Shown here: positions 36,188-45,199 of the stretch, one piece after another
Position numbering within the stretch: the stretch's first letter is position 1
Layout: the number at the start of each line of letters is the position of its first letter
Assembly: GCA_026706345.1 (NCBI GenBank)
Contig: JAPOYX010000268.1
Coordinates: forward strand, 20,157-84,156
DNA length: 64,000 nucleotides
From: Gemmatimonadota bacterium
GTDB lineage: Bacteria > JAAXHH01
Reading direction: 5' to 3'
Made by a program: the position numbers and the translations under genes
The notes under the pieces: generated by a model
What the model was told of the DNA's origin: nothing
The model's input: the letters and a program-made list of their open reading frames with translations, nothing else
Database searches by the model: none

Positions 36188-37126
36188 GGGCGCGTCCTTG
36201 AAGACGTTCCACTCGAGGTAGTAGCCTTCCGGATCGTAGGCGACGAAGGCGCGGTACCGGTCCGTTTCCTCGACCTTCTCCGAGCGCATTTCAAAGGAGC
36301 CGTGGCCGCTGACATAGGCGTACCAGTCGTCGATCCGATCCGTCCAGAAAGACATGGTGACGGCCTTCTTCTCCGTGAAGTTGTGCATGCCGCGCGTTTC
36401 GTCCACGAGACCCATGTAGCCCGAGGGCGATATGCGGTAGATCTTGGTCCACCCCTGGTCCACGATCAGGTCGAAGCCCATGACTTCTTCGTAGAAGGCC
36501 TGGATCGCCGGCATGTCCTTGTAGTAGAACCACACCACGGTCGCCTTGAAACCCAGGCCCGGAGGCACATTGGACGCCCCTTCGGCGGGATAGATGGTCT
36601 CGGTCTCGTTCAGCACCGGGATCAGCATCTCGTTCTCGGCGTGCTCGTTGAACCGCTCGAACTCCAGGAGATAACCTTCCGGGTCGATGGCGACGAAACC
36701 GTGATGGGGACGCCCCTCGACCGGGTTGTAGGGGAAGCGCATCTCCACGTCCTGGTCCTTCATGTACTCCCACCACTCGTCCAGTTGGTCGGTAATGAGG
36801 GCGATGGCGACGGTCTTGGGATCGCTGGCACTGTGCATGCCCATCTCTTCGTCGACGAGAGTGATGAAGGAACTCGGCGCGACGCGGAGGATCTTGGCGA
36901 ACCCGTAATCGGCCGCCACGGCGAAGCCCAGGGTCTGCGTGTAGAACGTCGTCGCCGCTTCCACGTCGGCGTAGTACAGGAAGACGTTGCTGGCCGTCAT
37001 GCCGAAATCGTTCATGGGATTCACGGGTGTGGACTCCTCCTCGGGCGGCGCGGGCGTTTCGGACTGGCCGCACGCCGCGGCTATGAGCGCCGCGCAGGCC
37101 AGCGCGGCGGTTATCTGACGAACCAT
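36146..37126 (-). CDS. lipoprotein with two VOC (glyoxalase-like) domains
   Basis: A 326-aa lipoprotein. ATG 37126 follows a strong AAGGAGG. The signal peptide ends LIAAAC at about residue 19. Two vicinal-oxygen-chelate domains follow: about 45-160 (NVFLYYADVEAATTFYTQTL, FVAIDPEGYLLEFERFN) and about 190-320 (VVWFYYKDMPAIQAFYEEVM, FVAYDPEGYYLEWNVF). The Glu of each final EF/EW strand could be a metal ligand. VOC proteins include lyases, dioxygenases and resistance proteins; a periplasm-facing version has no assigned reaction. It follows the cytochrome-like gene on the same strand, and both genes have duplicated tails. Confidence 0.85.
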   Translation of the reverse strand: MVRQITAALACAALIAAACGQSETPAPPEEESTPVNPMNDFGMTASNVFLYYADVEAATTFYTQTLGFAVAADYGFAKILRVAPSSFITLVDEEMGMHSASDPKTVAIALITDQLDEWWEYMKDQDVEMRFPYNPVEGRPHHGFVAIDPEGYLLEFERFNEHAENEMLIPVLNETETIYPAEGASNVPPGLGFKATVVWFYYKDMPAIQAFYEEVMGFDLIVDQGWTKIYRISPSGYMGLVDETRGMHNFTEKKAVTMSFWTDRIDDWYAYVSGHGSFEMRSEKVEETDRYRAFVAYDPEGYYLEWNVFKDAPDNVTLHRMLRGEE

Positions 37127-37140
37127 GATTCCTCCTTGCG

Positions 37141-37245
37141 GGGATTTACGGATCGGCCGGGAACTTGCAGTTGCAATATCCGTAACTGCATCTCATTGCG
37201 CGTCCACGACGCGGGATTTACGGATCGGCCGGGAACTTGCAGTTG
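37141..37245 (-). repeat. 33-bp exact direct repeat of the cytochrome-like gene tail
   Basis: The 33 bp at 37213-37245, which include the stop codon and last eight codons of the cytochrome-like gene, recur exactly at 37141-37173, 72 bp away, in the spacer before the VOC lipoprotein. Confidence 0.95.
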
Positions 37246-37688
37246 TAATGGCAAACACCGCAAGTGATGGTCAGGTCCTGAAACGCCGAGTCGGCCTCGG
37301 CGGCGGAACCGGTCTCCGCGGCGGCAATCAGCGTCTCGGCGCGGATCTGGAAGTCGGAGGCGTAGAACCCGTACCTCGAGGAGTCATACCGCGGCGGCAT
37401 CGTCGAAATCTCTTCCATGATTTCCTTGAGATGCACTACATCGGCTCCGATCGTCCCCACGGAACTTTCCTCGACCGCCCTGGCGATGCCTTCACAGAGC
37501 CGGGCGATCTCTCTCATGTGCTCCTGGCGCGCCTCGGTGTTCGGATCGGGCGGTTCGTTTTCGGCCGGTTCGGCGCCATGACCCTGGCTTTCGCCGCCGC
37601 TTTCACCGCCGCAACCCGCCATGGCCAATCCCGAGATTAAAAAGCACGTCAGCGCGGTCATCATGATCCGATAGGAAGGACTCTTCAT
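37218..37688 (-). CDS. cytochrome c-like lipoprotein with C-terminal CxxCH
   Basis: A 156-aa lipoprotein starting at ATG 37688 (MKSPSYRIMMTALTCF), with GAGGAA upstream; the open frame continues to 37781. The lipobox is AMAGC at about residue 25. An acidic linker leads into a helical domain and the sequence ends with CGVCHYNCKFPADP, giving one CxxCH heme-attachment site near the C-terminus. That arrangement, with four predicted helices, is like cytochrome c'/c556. A role in periplasmic electron transfer or gas binding is inferred. The gene is 91 bp upstream of the VOC lipoprotein. Confidence 0.8.
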   Translation of the reverse strand: MKSPSYRIMMTALTCFLISGLAMAGCGGESGGESQGHGAEPAENEPPDPNTEARQEHMREIARLCEGIARAVEESSVGTIGADVVHLKEIMEEISTMPPRYDSSRYGFYASDFQIRAETLIAAAETGSAAEADSAFQDLTITCGVCHYNCKFPADP

Positions 37689-37916
37689 ATAGGTATTCCT
37701 CTTCTGAAGAAAGGGAGTTTCCTCGGCGATTCCCGCCGGGAACACACATACATTCCCGGTGGGCATTACGCGTGGGTTCACGCTGGAGCAGACTAAAAGA
37801 CAGTTCGTTTAACGCACGGATACCGCGTGGACATACGAGCCGATGCGTCCCGTCATGGTAACGCGACCCACTGAATTGTCAACCTGTTTCGATGGAAGAT
37901 GTGTGGTGCGCCTTAT

Positions 37917-37931
37917 CTGCCAAATTGGCAG
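37917..37931. promoter_or_regulatory. perfect 15-bp dyad, possible enhancer site
   Basis: CTGCCAA-A-TTGGCAG, a perfect inverted repeat starting 66 bp upstream of the -24 element of the sigma-54 promoter, a distance fit for an enhancer-binding protein. Confidence 0.45.
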
Positions 37932-37982
37932 TTTTTCGAATCCGAAATATGCCATTTTGTCATATTCAGGCCCGTAATCATC

Positions 37983-37998
37983 GTGGCATGATGTTTGC
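37983..37998 (+). promoter_or_regulatory. consensus sigma-54 (-24/-12) promoter upstream of lon
   Basis: TGGCATGATGTTTGCA matches the RpoN consensus TGGCAYR-N4-TTGCW at every defined base, with exactly ten bases between the GG and the GC. The expected transcript start is about 12 bp downstream, giving a leader of about 180 nt before the lon ATG. Confidence 0.65.
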
Positions 37999-38189
37999 AT
38001 ATTACTGTTTTCCAGTACGGAAGAAGTTCAGGCCAATTGAAGCGTACAGGCCGGTTCGTGCGTATAAAGAGGTAAGCAGCCGCGAGACACGGCCGATCGC
38101 CCGCCGAATTTGTAGCATTACGCAGGCGCGGCAACCGAACGGCCGCCGCTCGCGGACGCGGAACAAAGGCAGGGAAAGCGAGGTAGAAC

Positions 38190-40658
38190 ATGGCTGAAGT
38201 CAAGGCACTCCAGGAAATTCAGACGAACCTGCAGGGGGACTCGGTGATCGAGTCCATCGCCGTGTTGCCCGTGCGCAACCTGGTCGTGTATCCTCACATG
38301 GCCGCGGCACTGGTGGCCGACCGGCCGGGTTCCGTCAAGGCGCTGGACGAAGCGCTGCAGCAGGACAAGATGGTCATGATCCTGGCGCAGCGGGACCCGG
38401 AGACGGATCAGCCCGCGCCTGACGATCTCTACAAATACGGTACGCTGGTCCGGATCTACAAGATGATGAAGCTGCCGGAGGACAGTCTCCACGCGGTTGT
38501 CCACGGGGTCTCGCGCGCCCGGGTGACGGAGGTGCTTGAAACGGAGCCCGTCATGCGCGTCCGGGTGAAGCTCCAGGCGGAGCGCCAGGACGAATCCATG
38601 GAGGGCAAGGCCCTGGCTCACAACCTGGCGGAGCAGTTCCAGCGGCTTATAGAACTGGTCCCGACCATGTCCGAAGAGTTGCGGATACCCCTGCTCAACC
38701 TGGAAGACCAGCCGTCCAAGATGGCCGATTTCATTGCCTTCAACCTGAAGCTGTCCCTTGAAGACCAGCAGGCCATGCTGGAGCTGAGCGACGTCGGGGA
38801 CAGGCTGAAGGCGCTGACTTTCCTGATCGCCCGGGAGATCGAGGTGGCGGAGACGGGCAGCCGCATACAGTCCCAGGTCGAGGACAAGATGGGGAAGACC
38901 CAGCGCGAATACTATCTCCGCGAGCAGATGAAGGCCATTCAGCGGGAACTCGGCGAAGACGGAGACGCCCACGGCGAGGAACTAAAGGATCTGCGCGGGA
39001 AGATCGAAGAGGCCGGCATGCCGGACGAAGCGCGGACTGAGGCGGAACGCGAGCTCAAGCGGCTGGAGCGCATCCCGGCCATCTCTCCGGAGTATTCGAC
39101 GCTGCGGACCTACCTCGAATGGCTGTCGGAGCTGCCCTGGTCCGTTTCATCGGATGATCAGCTGGACATCGAACGGGCCCGGGAGATCCTGGACGAAGAC
39201 CACTACGGCCTCGAGAAGATCAAGGACCGCATCCTCGAGCACCTGGCCGTGCGCAGCCTGAAGCCGGACCTGAAGGGTTCCATCCTGTGCTTCGTCGGAC
39301 CGCCGGGGGTGGGCAAGACCTCGCTGGGCAAATCCATCGCCCGCGCCCTGGGCCGCCGGTTCGTGCGCATTTCGCTGGGCGGCGTGCACGACGAGGCGGA
39401 GATCAGGGGCCACCGCAGGACCTATATCGGCGCGCTGCCTGGCCGCATCATCCAGAGCATCCGCAAGGCGGGCACCAACAACCCGGTCTTCATGCTGGAC
39501 GAAATCGACAAGCTCGGGCGGGATTTCCGGGGAGATCCTTCCTCGGCCCTGCTCGAAGTGCTCGACCCGGAGCAGAACGACACCTTCACCGATCACTACA
39601 TCGATCTGCCCTTCGACCTGTCCAACGTCATGTTCGTGACCACGGCCAACATGCTGGCCGGCATCCCGGAGCCGCTGCGCGACCGCATGGAAGTCATCGA
39701 GCTGTCGGGATACACGGAAGAGGAGAAGATCGAGATCGCCCGGCGCTACCTCGTCCCGAGGGAACTGGATACGCACGGGCTCTCCACCGAGGACGTGGTT
39801 TTCGACGATCGCGCGATCGGCCGGATCATTGCCGACTATACCCGGGAGGCGGGTCTGCGCAATCTGGAACGCAAGATACGCACGGTGGCACGCAAGTCGG
39901 CCCGTTCGGTCGCCGAAGGGCAGGCTCCCCCCTTCCCGGTCTCCGAAGATGAGCTTCACCGGTACCTGGGCCCGCCCGAGTACTTCTCCGAGACCGCGGA
40001 GCGCACCGGAGACCCCGGCGTGGCGATCGGCCTGGCCTGGACCCCGGCCGGTGGCGAAATCATGTTCGTCGAAGCCAGCAAGATGGCCGGCGGCAAGGGC
40101 CTGACGCTTACGGGCCAACTGGGCGACGTGATGAAGGAATCCGCCCGGGCCGCCCTGACCTATGTCCGGTCGCACGCCGCGGACTGGCAAATCGATCCGG
40201 CGTTCTTCGACAGGCACGACATTCACATCCATCTGCCCGTGGGCGCCATTCCCAAGGACGGACCTTCCGCCGGCGTAGCGCTCGTGACGGTGCTGACCTC
40301 CCTGCTCACGGGACGGCCGGTCCGGAACGACCTGGCCATGACCGGTGAGGTCACCCTCCGCGGCAAGGTCATGCCCGTCGGCGGCATCAAGGAGAAGGTC
40401 CTCGGGGCGATGCGGGCCGGCATCACCACCATCATACTGCCCCGCAGGAACGAGAAAGACCTGGACGACGTGCCCGCGGCCGTAAAGGAGAAGCTCGGCT
40501 TCTGCCTGGTCGACCGCATCGACCAGGTCCTGGAACTGGCGCTCATGGACGAACCCGTCGACGATGAGCCCGTCGACACACCGGAAAGCGACGGGACATG
40601 GGCGGAGAGCCTGGAAGGCGGGGTAACGGTTGCGACCCGGGACGCGAATCTGAACTGA
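38190..40658 (+). CDS. lon: ATP-dependent protease Lon (LonA)
   Basis: An 822-aa cytosolic AAA+ protease for damaged and regulatory proteins. Domains in order: LON substrate-binding domain (about 20-215, IAVLPVRNLVVYPHM), coiled coil (KTQREYYLREQMKAIQRELG), AAA+ module (Walker A GPPGVGKTS; Walker B VFMLDEIDKLG; NNPVFML), and S16 protease domain with the Ser693 (PKDGPSAG) and Lys736 (GGIKEK) dyad. The start ATG follows AAAGCGAGGTAGAAC. The gene is preceded by a consensus sigma-54 promoter and followed by htrA, so two quality-control proteases are adjacent. A short acidic C-terminal tail follows the catalytic domain. A 17-bp tail array starts at its stop codon. Confidence 0.97.
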   Translation: MAEVKALQEIQTNLQGDSVIESIAVLPVRNLVVYPHMAAALVADRPGSVKALDEALQQDKMVMILAQRDPETDQPAPDDLYKYGTLVRIYKMMKLPEDSLHAVVHGVSRARVTEVLETEPVMRVRVKLQAERQDESMEGKALAHNLAEQFQRLIELVPTMSEELRIPLLNLEDQPSKMADFIAFNLKLSLEDQQAMLELSDVGDRLKALTFLIAREIEVAETGSRIQSQVEDKMGKTQREYYLREQMKAIQRELGEDGDAHGEELKDLRGKIEEAGMPDEARTEAERELKRLERIPAISPEYSTLRTYLEWLSELPWSVSSDDQLDIERAREILDEDHYGLEKIKDRILEHLAVRSLKPDLKGSILCFVGPPGVGKTSLGKSIARALGRRFVRISLGGVHDEAEIRGHRRTYIGALPGRIIQSIRKAGTNNPVFMLDEIDKLGRDFRGDPSSALLEVLDPEQNDTFTDHYIDLPFDLSNVMFVTTANMLAGIPEPLRDRMEVIELSGYTEEEKIEIARRYLVPRELDTHGLSTEDVVFDDRAIGRIIADYTREAGLRNLERKIRTVARKSARSVAEGQAPPFPVSEDELHRYLGPPEYFSETAERTGDPGVAIGLAWTPAGGEIMFVEASKMAGGKGLTLTGQLGDVMKESARAALTYVRSHAADWQIDPAFFDRHDIHIHLPVGAIPKDGPSAGVALVTVLTSLLTGRPVRNDLAMTGEVTLRGKVMPVGGIKEKVLGAMRAGITTIILPRRNEKDLDDVPAAVKEKLGFCLVDRIDQVLELALMDEPVDDEPVDTPESDGTWAESLEGGVTVATRDANLN

Positions 40659-40707
40659 GCGGCCACGGCGGGCGCATGGCGACGGCGGGCGCATGGCGAC
40701 GGCGAGC
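40657..40707 (+). repeat. three 17-bp units starting in the lon stop codon
   Basis: Units at 40657-40673, 40674-40690 and 40691-40707; the last two differ by one base (GCATGGCGACGGCGGGC and GCATGGCGACGGCGAGC). Confidence 0.85.
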
Positions 40708-40892
40708 GAAAACCGGGAAGGTGAGGGGCGAATCCAGCCGGTAACCGTCCTGTGTTCGATGCGGGCATGGCTCAAGACGCGGGGAAGAGGCAGGTCTCAG
40801 GAAGGCTTAAACGATTGACGCCGGGAAGCGCGCCCGGTATTATGCATAGTCGAATCATGCAGGACTCTGATCGTATAGAAAGGGAGATTGGC

Positions 40893-42380
40893 ATGACGGA
40901 GAAAAGAAAGTTCGGCGGCCTCACCGGCGCGGCACTGCTCATCACGGGCATGGTGCTCGGTGGGCTGTTCATATCAAACTGGGACGCTTCCGTCGTCGAA
41001 CGGGACGAATACCGGTCGATCACGCCGGTCGTGGCCGCGGATCAGCGGTCGCTTCAGGAATTCAGCGAGACTTTCGCGGGTATCGCTGAAAAGGTAAAGC
41101 CTTCGGTGGTGCTGATACGGAGCAAACGCGTGGCCAGACAGGCGCAGCAACGGTTCTGGAACCCCTGGGAAGAGTTTTTCGGCGGCGGACCGCAGCGCGA
41201 TAGCCAACCCCGACCTTTCCGGGGCCTGGGATCCGGCGTCATCGTATCGGAAGACGGCTACATCCTGACGAACAACCACGTGGTGGAGGGGGCTGACGAA
41301 CTGACGATTCAGTTGTCTGACGAGCGCGAGGTGGAAGCGGAGATCGTCGGCCTGGACCCCCGCACCGATCTTGCCGTCATCAAGGTCGGTTTAGGCGATC
41401 TTCCCGTGTTGCCCTTCGGGGACTCCGACAAGCTGCGCGTGGGCGAATGGGTCATGGCCGTGGGCAATCCCTTCGGGTATAACCACACTGTCACGGCGGG
41501 CATCGTCAGCGCCAAGGGCCGGAGCAGGGTGCTTCCGCGGGACCAGAACACCTACGAGAACTTCATCCAGACCGACGCGGCCATCAATCCCGGGAACAGC
41601 GGCGGCGCCCTGGTCGACCTCGACGGTAATCTCATGGGCGTCAACACGGCCATCGCTACCAGGACGGGCGGATACCAGGGCATCGGTTTTGCGATTCCGG
41701 CCAACATGGCCCGGAAGATCATGACCCGGCTGGTCGAGGACGGGCGCGTCACGCGCGGTTACCTGGGTGTAATGATCAGGAACCTCGATGAGGTCGTGGC
41801 GGAGTCCATGGGGATCGAAAGCACAGTCGGTGTGCTCATCGAAGGAATCACGGACGACGGACCGGCGAAAGATTCCGATCTCCAGCGGGAAGACGTGGTC
41901 ATTGCCCTGAACGGGAAGGAAGTGGAGGATACGGACGACCTTCGCAACCGGATCGCGGATATGGCACCGGGCACGGAAGTCGAACTCGATGTGATCCGCG
42001 ACGGAGCGCCGAAGAATGTTACCATAAAACTGGGCGAGTTGCCCGATGGCGATCCCACGCGCACCGCGTCGAGAGAGGGTTCGCCGAAGAGTCCTGCGTC
42101 CAATCTCGGCATCGACGTAATGGATGTTGCCCGGGAATGGACCCGCTATTACGAATCGGGGTCGGGTGTGGTGATTGCACAGGTACGCTCGGGCAGCGTA
42201 GCCGAGGACAAGGGGCTTCGCCGGGGCGACCTGATTCGCGAGGTGAACGGCGGTCCGGTGTCCAGCGTACAGGAATTCCTGGCCGTTGTCCGGGAGTTCG
42301 ATGCCGGGCAGGCCATCCGGTTCCGGATACAGCGCGGCAGCGCGCAATTCCTGGTGGGCCTGCGGATCCCCGAAGAATAA
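40893..42380 (+). CDS. htrA: HtrA/Deg-family periplasmic serine protease
   Basis: A 495-aa envelope quality-control protease. ATG 40893 (MTEKRKFGGLTGAALLITG) follows AAAGGGAGAT; upstream codons in the frame are unlikely to be translated. An N-terminal membrane anchor/signal (about 8-28) precedes the trypsin-like domain with catalytic His129 (TNNHVVEG), Asp159 (DPRTDLAVIKV) and Ser236 (NPGNSGGALVD). Two PDZ domains follow, about 275-365 (LGVMIRN, LQREDVVIALNG) and about 390-490 (GLRRGDLIREVNGGPV). It lies 234 bp after lon on the same strand and ends in a strong terminator. Confidence 0.95.
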   Translation: MTEKRKFGGLTGAALLITGMVLGGLFISNWDASVVERDEYRSITPVVAADQRSLQEFSETFAGIAEKVKPSVVLIRSKRVARQAQQRFWNPWEEFFGGGPQRDSQPRPFRGLGSGVIVSEDGYILTNNHVVEGADELTIQLSDEREVEAEIVGLDPRTDLAVIKVGLGDLPVLPFGDSDKLRVGEWVMAVGNPFGYNHTVTAGIVSAKGRSRVLPRDQNTYENFIQTDAAINPGNSGGALVDLDGNLMGVNTAIATRTGGYQGIGFAIPANMARKIMTRLVEDGRVTRGYLGVMIRNLDEVVAESMGIESTVGVLIEGITDDGPAKDSDLQREDVVIALNGKEVEDTDDLRNRIADMAPGTEVELDVIRDGAPKNVTIKLGELPDGDPTRTASREGSPKSPASNLGIDVMDVAREWTRYYESGSGVVIAQVRSGSVAEDKGLRRGDLIREVNGGPVSSVQEFLAVVREFDAGQAIRFRIQRGSAQFLVGLRIPEE

Positions 42381-42448
42381 CACAGGGGCGGCGTGTCCTG
42401 CTTGCACGCCACGCGTCCCACATCAGCGGAATATCGATCGACACTTCA

Positions 42449-42480
42449 GAAAACGCGGAGCGCCTTCCGCGTTTTCTTCA
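42449..42480 (+). terminator. rho-independent terminator after htrA
   Basis: GAAAACGCGGA (42449-42459) pairs with TCCGCGTTTTC (42466-42476): an 11-bp stem with a 6-base loop, ending in T-rich sequence. Confidence 0.85.
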
Positions 42481-42545
42481 TAATGGGCCTTTCACCCGAC
42501 GGGTATGGGTACCCGAATCGGTACGGCCGGGGTACGTACTTCCAG

Positions 42546-44201
42546 ATGAAACCTCCCGTAGCGCTCGTAATCCTGGACGGCTGGGGCATGGGTCCCCGAA
42601 GCGATGCCAACGCCGTCCTGCTGGCGGATACGCCGAACTTCGACAGGCTGTGGCGACGGTATCCCCGCACCCTGCTGAGCGCGTCAGGCGAAGACGTGGG
42701 GCTGCCGCCGGGGATCATGGGAAACTCGGAAGTCGGCCACCTCAACCTGGGCGCCGGAAGAGTGGTGCGGCAGGAAGTAAGCCGGATCAACGGAGCCATC
42801 GATGACGGCTCCTTCTTCGAGAACGCCGCGTTTATCGAAATGCTGAAGTGGCTTCGGGAAACAGGAGGCCGGCTTAACCTGCTCGGCCTCACGTCGGACG
42901 GCCTGGTCCACAGCGCCGAAAGGCATTACCTGGCGCTGCTCGAACTGGCCGGGCGCCAGGGTGTGACAGGCGACCGCGTCCTGGTGCACGCTGTCCTGGA
43001 CGGGCGGGACACGCCGCCGCAGAGCGCACCGGGCTACCTCCGGACGCTCCAGGAAGCCGTCGACCGGCTGGGCGTGGGACGCATCGCGACCGTGACCGGG
43101 CGATACTACGCCATGGACCGGGACAACCGGTGGGAGCGCGTGCGCAGGGCCTACGAACTCTTCACAGAGGGCAGGGGCAGCCGGGCCGGCACCGCGGAGG
43201 AAGCCGTCCGGGCGGCCTACGCCCGGGGCGAAACAGACGAGTTCGTCGCACCCACCGTCGTGGCACCGACGGAAGACAGTTCCACGAGCGTGATCGCGGA
43301 CGGCGACGGACTGATCGTGTTCAATTTCCGGGCCGACCGCGGCCGGCAGATCGTTCGACCCTTTATCGAGCCGGCCTTCGACGGATTTCACCGCGGGACC
43401 GTGCCGGATGTGCGCGTCGTCACCATGACGCCCTACGATGCGCGTTTCGACGTACCCTGCGCCTTTCGCCCCCCGGAGCGCATGCGCGGGATCCTGGGCG
43501 AGACGATCAGCCTGGCCGGCCAGCGGCAGCTGCGCGTGGCGGAAACCGAAAAGTACCCCCACGTCACCTATTTCTTCAACGGCGGCGACGAACAACCCTT
43601 CCAGGGCGAAGACCGGATCCTGGTTCCCTCGCCGCGGGACGTCGCCACCTACGACGAAAAACCCGAAATGAGCGCGCCCGAGGTCGCGGCGCAGGTTTCC
43701 CGGGCCCTCCGCGGCGGAGAATACGACTTCGTCCTGGTGAATTTCGCCAACCCGGACATGGTGGGGCACACGGGCTCGCTCCCGGCGGCTGTCGCCGCGG
43801 TGGAGACGGTGGACCGTTGCCTCGGCGAGGTGATGGATGCGATCGAATCGACCGGCGGCGGGGCGATCGTCACGGCGGATCACGGCAACGCGGAGGTGAT
43901 GGTGGATCCGGAAACGCGCACGCCTCATACGGCCCACACCACGAATCCCGTGCCGCTCATGCGCGTGGGCGGGAACTCCCAAAAAGCCGAGCTGCGGACC
44001 GGAGGCCGGCTGGCGGACGTGGCGCCGACCGTGCTGTCCATGATGGGCATCCCCCGACCGGAGTCGATGTCGGGCACGGACCTGGCCGGGGACCATGCAC
44101 AACGCGGCGGCCATGCCTGTCACGCACGGCCGGAGGCGATGTCAGGCACGGACCCGGCGGCGGATGCGGGCAGGAACAGTGAGGGGACGGACGAGGCATG
44201 A
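42546..44201 (+). CDS. gpmI: 2,3-bisphosphoglycerate-independent phosphoglycerate mutase
   Basis: Interconverts 3- and 2-phosphoglycerate in glycolysis. The 551-aa protein starts at ATG 42546 (MKPPVALVILDGWG); the upstream frame overlaps the htrA terminator and is not coding. Two-domain alkaline-phosphatase fold: nucleophile Ser61 in GIMGNSEVGHLNLGAG, VHAVLDGRDTPP, FNFRADRGRQI, NFANPDMVGHTG and TADHGNAE. Homologues end near MSGTDL; here about 33 extra residues follow, containing a diverged second copy of the tail (RPESMSGTDLAG, then RPEAMSGTDPAA). The stop overlaps the next start (ATGA), so expression is coupled to the ROK kinase. Confidence 0.96.
   Translation: MKPPVALVILDGWGMGPRSDANAVLLADTPNFDRLWRRYPRTLLSASGEDVGLPPGIMGNSEVGHLNLGAGRVVRQEVSRINGAIDDGSFFENAAFIEMLKWLRETGGRLNLLGLTSDGLVHSAERHYLALLELAGRQGVTGDRVLVHAVLDGRDTPPQSAPGYLRTLQEAVDRLGVGRIATVTGRYYAMDRDNRWERVRRAYELFTEGRGSRAGTAEEAVRAAYARGETDEFVAPTVVAPTEDSSTSVIADGDGLIVFNFRADRGRQIVRPFIEPAFDGFHRGTVPDVRVVTMTPYDARFDVPCAFRPPERMRGILGETISLAGQRQLRVAETEKYPHVTYFFNGGDEQPFQGEDRILVPSPRDVATYDEKPEMSAPEVAAQVSRALRGGEYDFVLVNFANPDMVGHTGSLPAAVAAVETVDRCLGEVMDAIESTGGGAIVTADHGNAEVMVDPETRTPHTAHTTNPVPLMRVGGNSQKAELRTGGRLADVAPTVLSMMGIPRPESMSGTDLAGDHAQRGGHACHARPEAMSGTDPAADAGRNSEGTDEA
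44055..44198 (+). repeat. 72-bp duplication of the gpmI 3' end
   Basis: The 34 bp at 44055-44088 recur with few changes at 44127-44160. The 72-bp period ends at 44198, the A of the next start codon. The rest of each unit has diverged. Confidence 0.75.
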
Positions 44202-45169
44202 AGCGGGAATTGGTCATAGGCGTCGATCTGGGCGGGACAAACGTCAACAGCGCCGTGGTGGGTGACGGCGGCCGCATATCCCACCGGGCCTGGCAGTCCA
44301 TATCGGGCAGCCGTACCGCCGGCGAGGTGATCGACCGCCTGGCGGCCTGCGTCGAAATGACCATGGATTCATGCGGACGAGACCGGGTGGCCGGAGTGGG
44401 TGTGGGTACGCCGGGCCTGATCATAGAGGACACCGGCACGGTGGTTTACGCGCCCAACGTGCCGGAGTGGGTGGATCTTCCCCTCCGGTCGATTCTCCGT
44501 GACCGGCTGCGCCTGCCCGTGACGATCGAGAACGACGCCAACGCGGCGGCTATCGGCGAGCACTGGGTCGGTGGCGCCTCCGGTCACGCCAACATCGTAT
44601 GCATCACGCTCGGGACGGGCGTGGGCGGTGCGATCATCATGGACAACGAAGTATGGCGGGGCTCCAACGGCGCGGGCGGCGAGATCGGCCATATGACCGT
44701 CGTGGAGAACGGAAGGATGTGCGGCTGCGGCGCGCCGGGCTGCCTGGAAGCCTACGCCTCGGCGACGGCCATCGCCGGCCGGGCGAGGGAGCTGCTGCGA
44801 AGCGGGCGCCAGAGTATCCTGACGGAAATGGCCGATGGCGACCTCGACCGCATCGACGCCGCGATGATCGCCGAGGCGGCCCACCGGGGAGACGAGACGG
44901 CGTGCGAGGTGATGCACCGGTCCGCCACGCTGCTGGGCACGGCCGTGTCCAGCCTCACCAACCTGCTCAATCCTGAACTGATCGTAATCGGAGGGGGCGT
45001 CATCAAGGCGGGCGATCTGATCTTCGACCCCGTCCGCGCCGAGGTGGCCCGGCGGGCCTACAAGTGGTCGGCCAGCATACTCCGGATCGTGCCTGCCCAA
45101 CTAGGTGACGACGCCGGTATCATCGGCGCCGCCCGGCACTTCATGCAGTCCCGTTCCTCGATCTCCTGA
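44198..45169 (+). CDS. ROK-family sugar kinase (glucokinase-like)
   Basis: A 323-aa cytosolic kinase that probably phosphorylates glucose or another hexose with ATP. Seen: N-terminal phosphate loop GVDLGGTNVNSAVV, sugar-binding and catalytic ENDANAAAIGEHWVG (the Asp of END is the base), LGTGVGGAI, the ROK signature with zinc site GEIGHMTV...CGCGAPGCLEAYAS, and adenosine loop LIVIGGGV. It starts inside the gpmI stop (ATGA) and so is translationally coupled to gpmI; together they link sugar entry and lower glycolysis. 30 bp later it converges with a MarR gene. Confidence 0.92.
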   Translation: MKRELVIGVDLGGTNVNSAVVGDGGRISHRAWQSISGSRTAGEVIDRLAACVEMTMDSCGRDRVAGVGVGTPGLIIEDTGTVVYAPNVPEWVDLPLRSILRDRLRLPVTIENDANAAAIGEHWVGGASGHANIVCITLGTGVGGAIIMDNEVWRGSNGAGGEIGHMTVVENGRMCGCGAPGCLEAYASATAIAGRARELLRSGRQSILTEMADGDLDRIDAAMIAEAAHRGDETACEVMHRSATLLGTAVSSLTNLLNPELIVIGGGVIKAGDLIFDPVRAEVARRAYKWSASILRIVPAQLGDDAGIIGAARHFMQSRSSIS

Positions 45170-45199
45170 ACCGTCCTCGCGGAAGACGACGGTCCGGTG

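Larger units (their letters stand above)
37689..38189. other. 500-bp intergenic region upstream of lon
   Basis: Divergent spacer between the cytochrome-like gene and lon. It holds a perfect dyad (37917-37931) and a consensus sigma-54 promoter (37983-37998). Short open frames here look spurious. AT-richer than its flanks around 37900-38010. Confidence 0.7.

Noticed and set aside
37892..38197. 101-codon frame upstream of lon
   Set aside because: Covers the sigma-54 promoter and has no family match or ribosome site.
39147..40775. 542-codon open frame antisense to lon
   Set aside because: Shadow of the Lon reading frame; no recognisable domain and unnatural composition.
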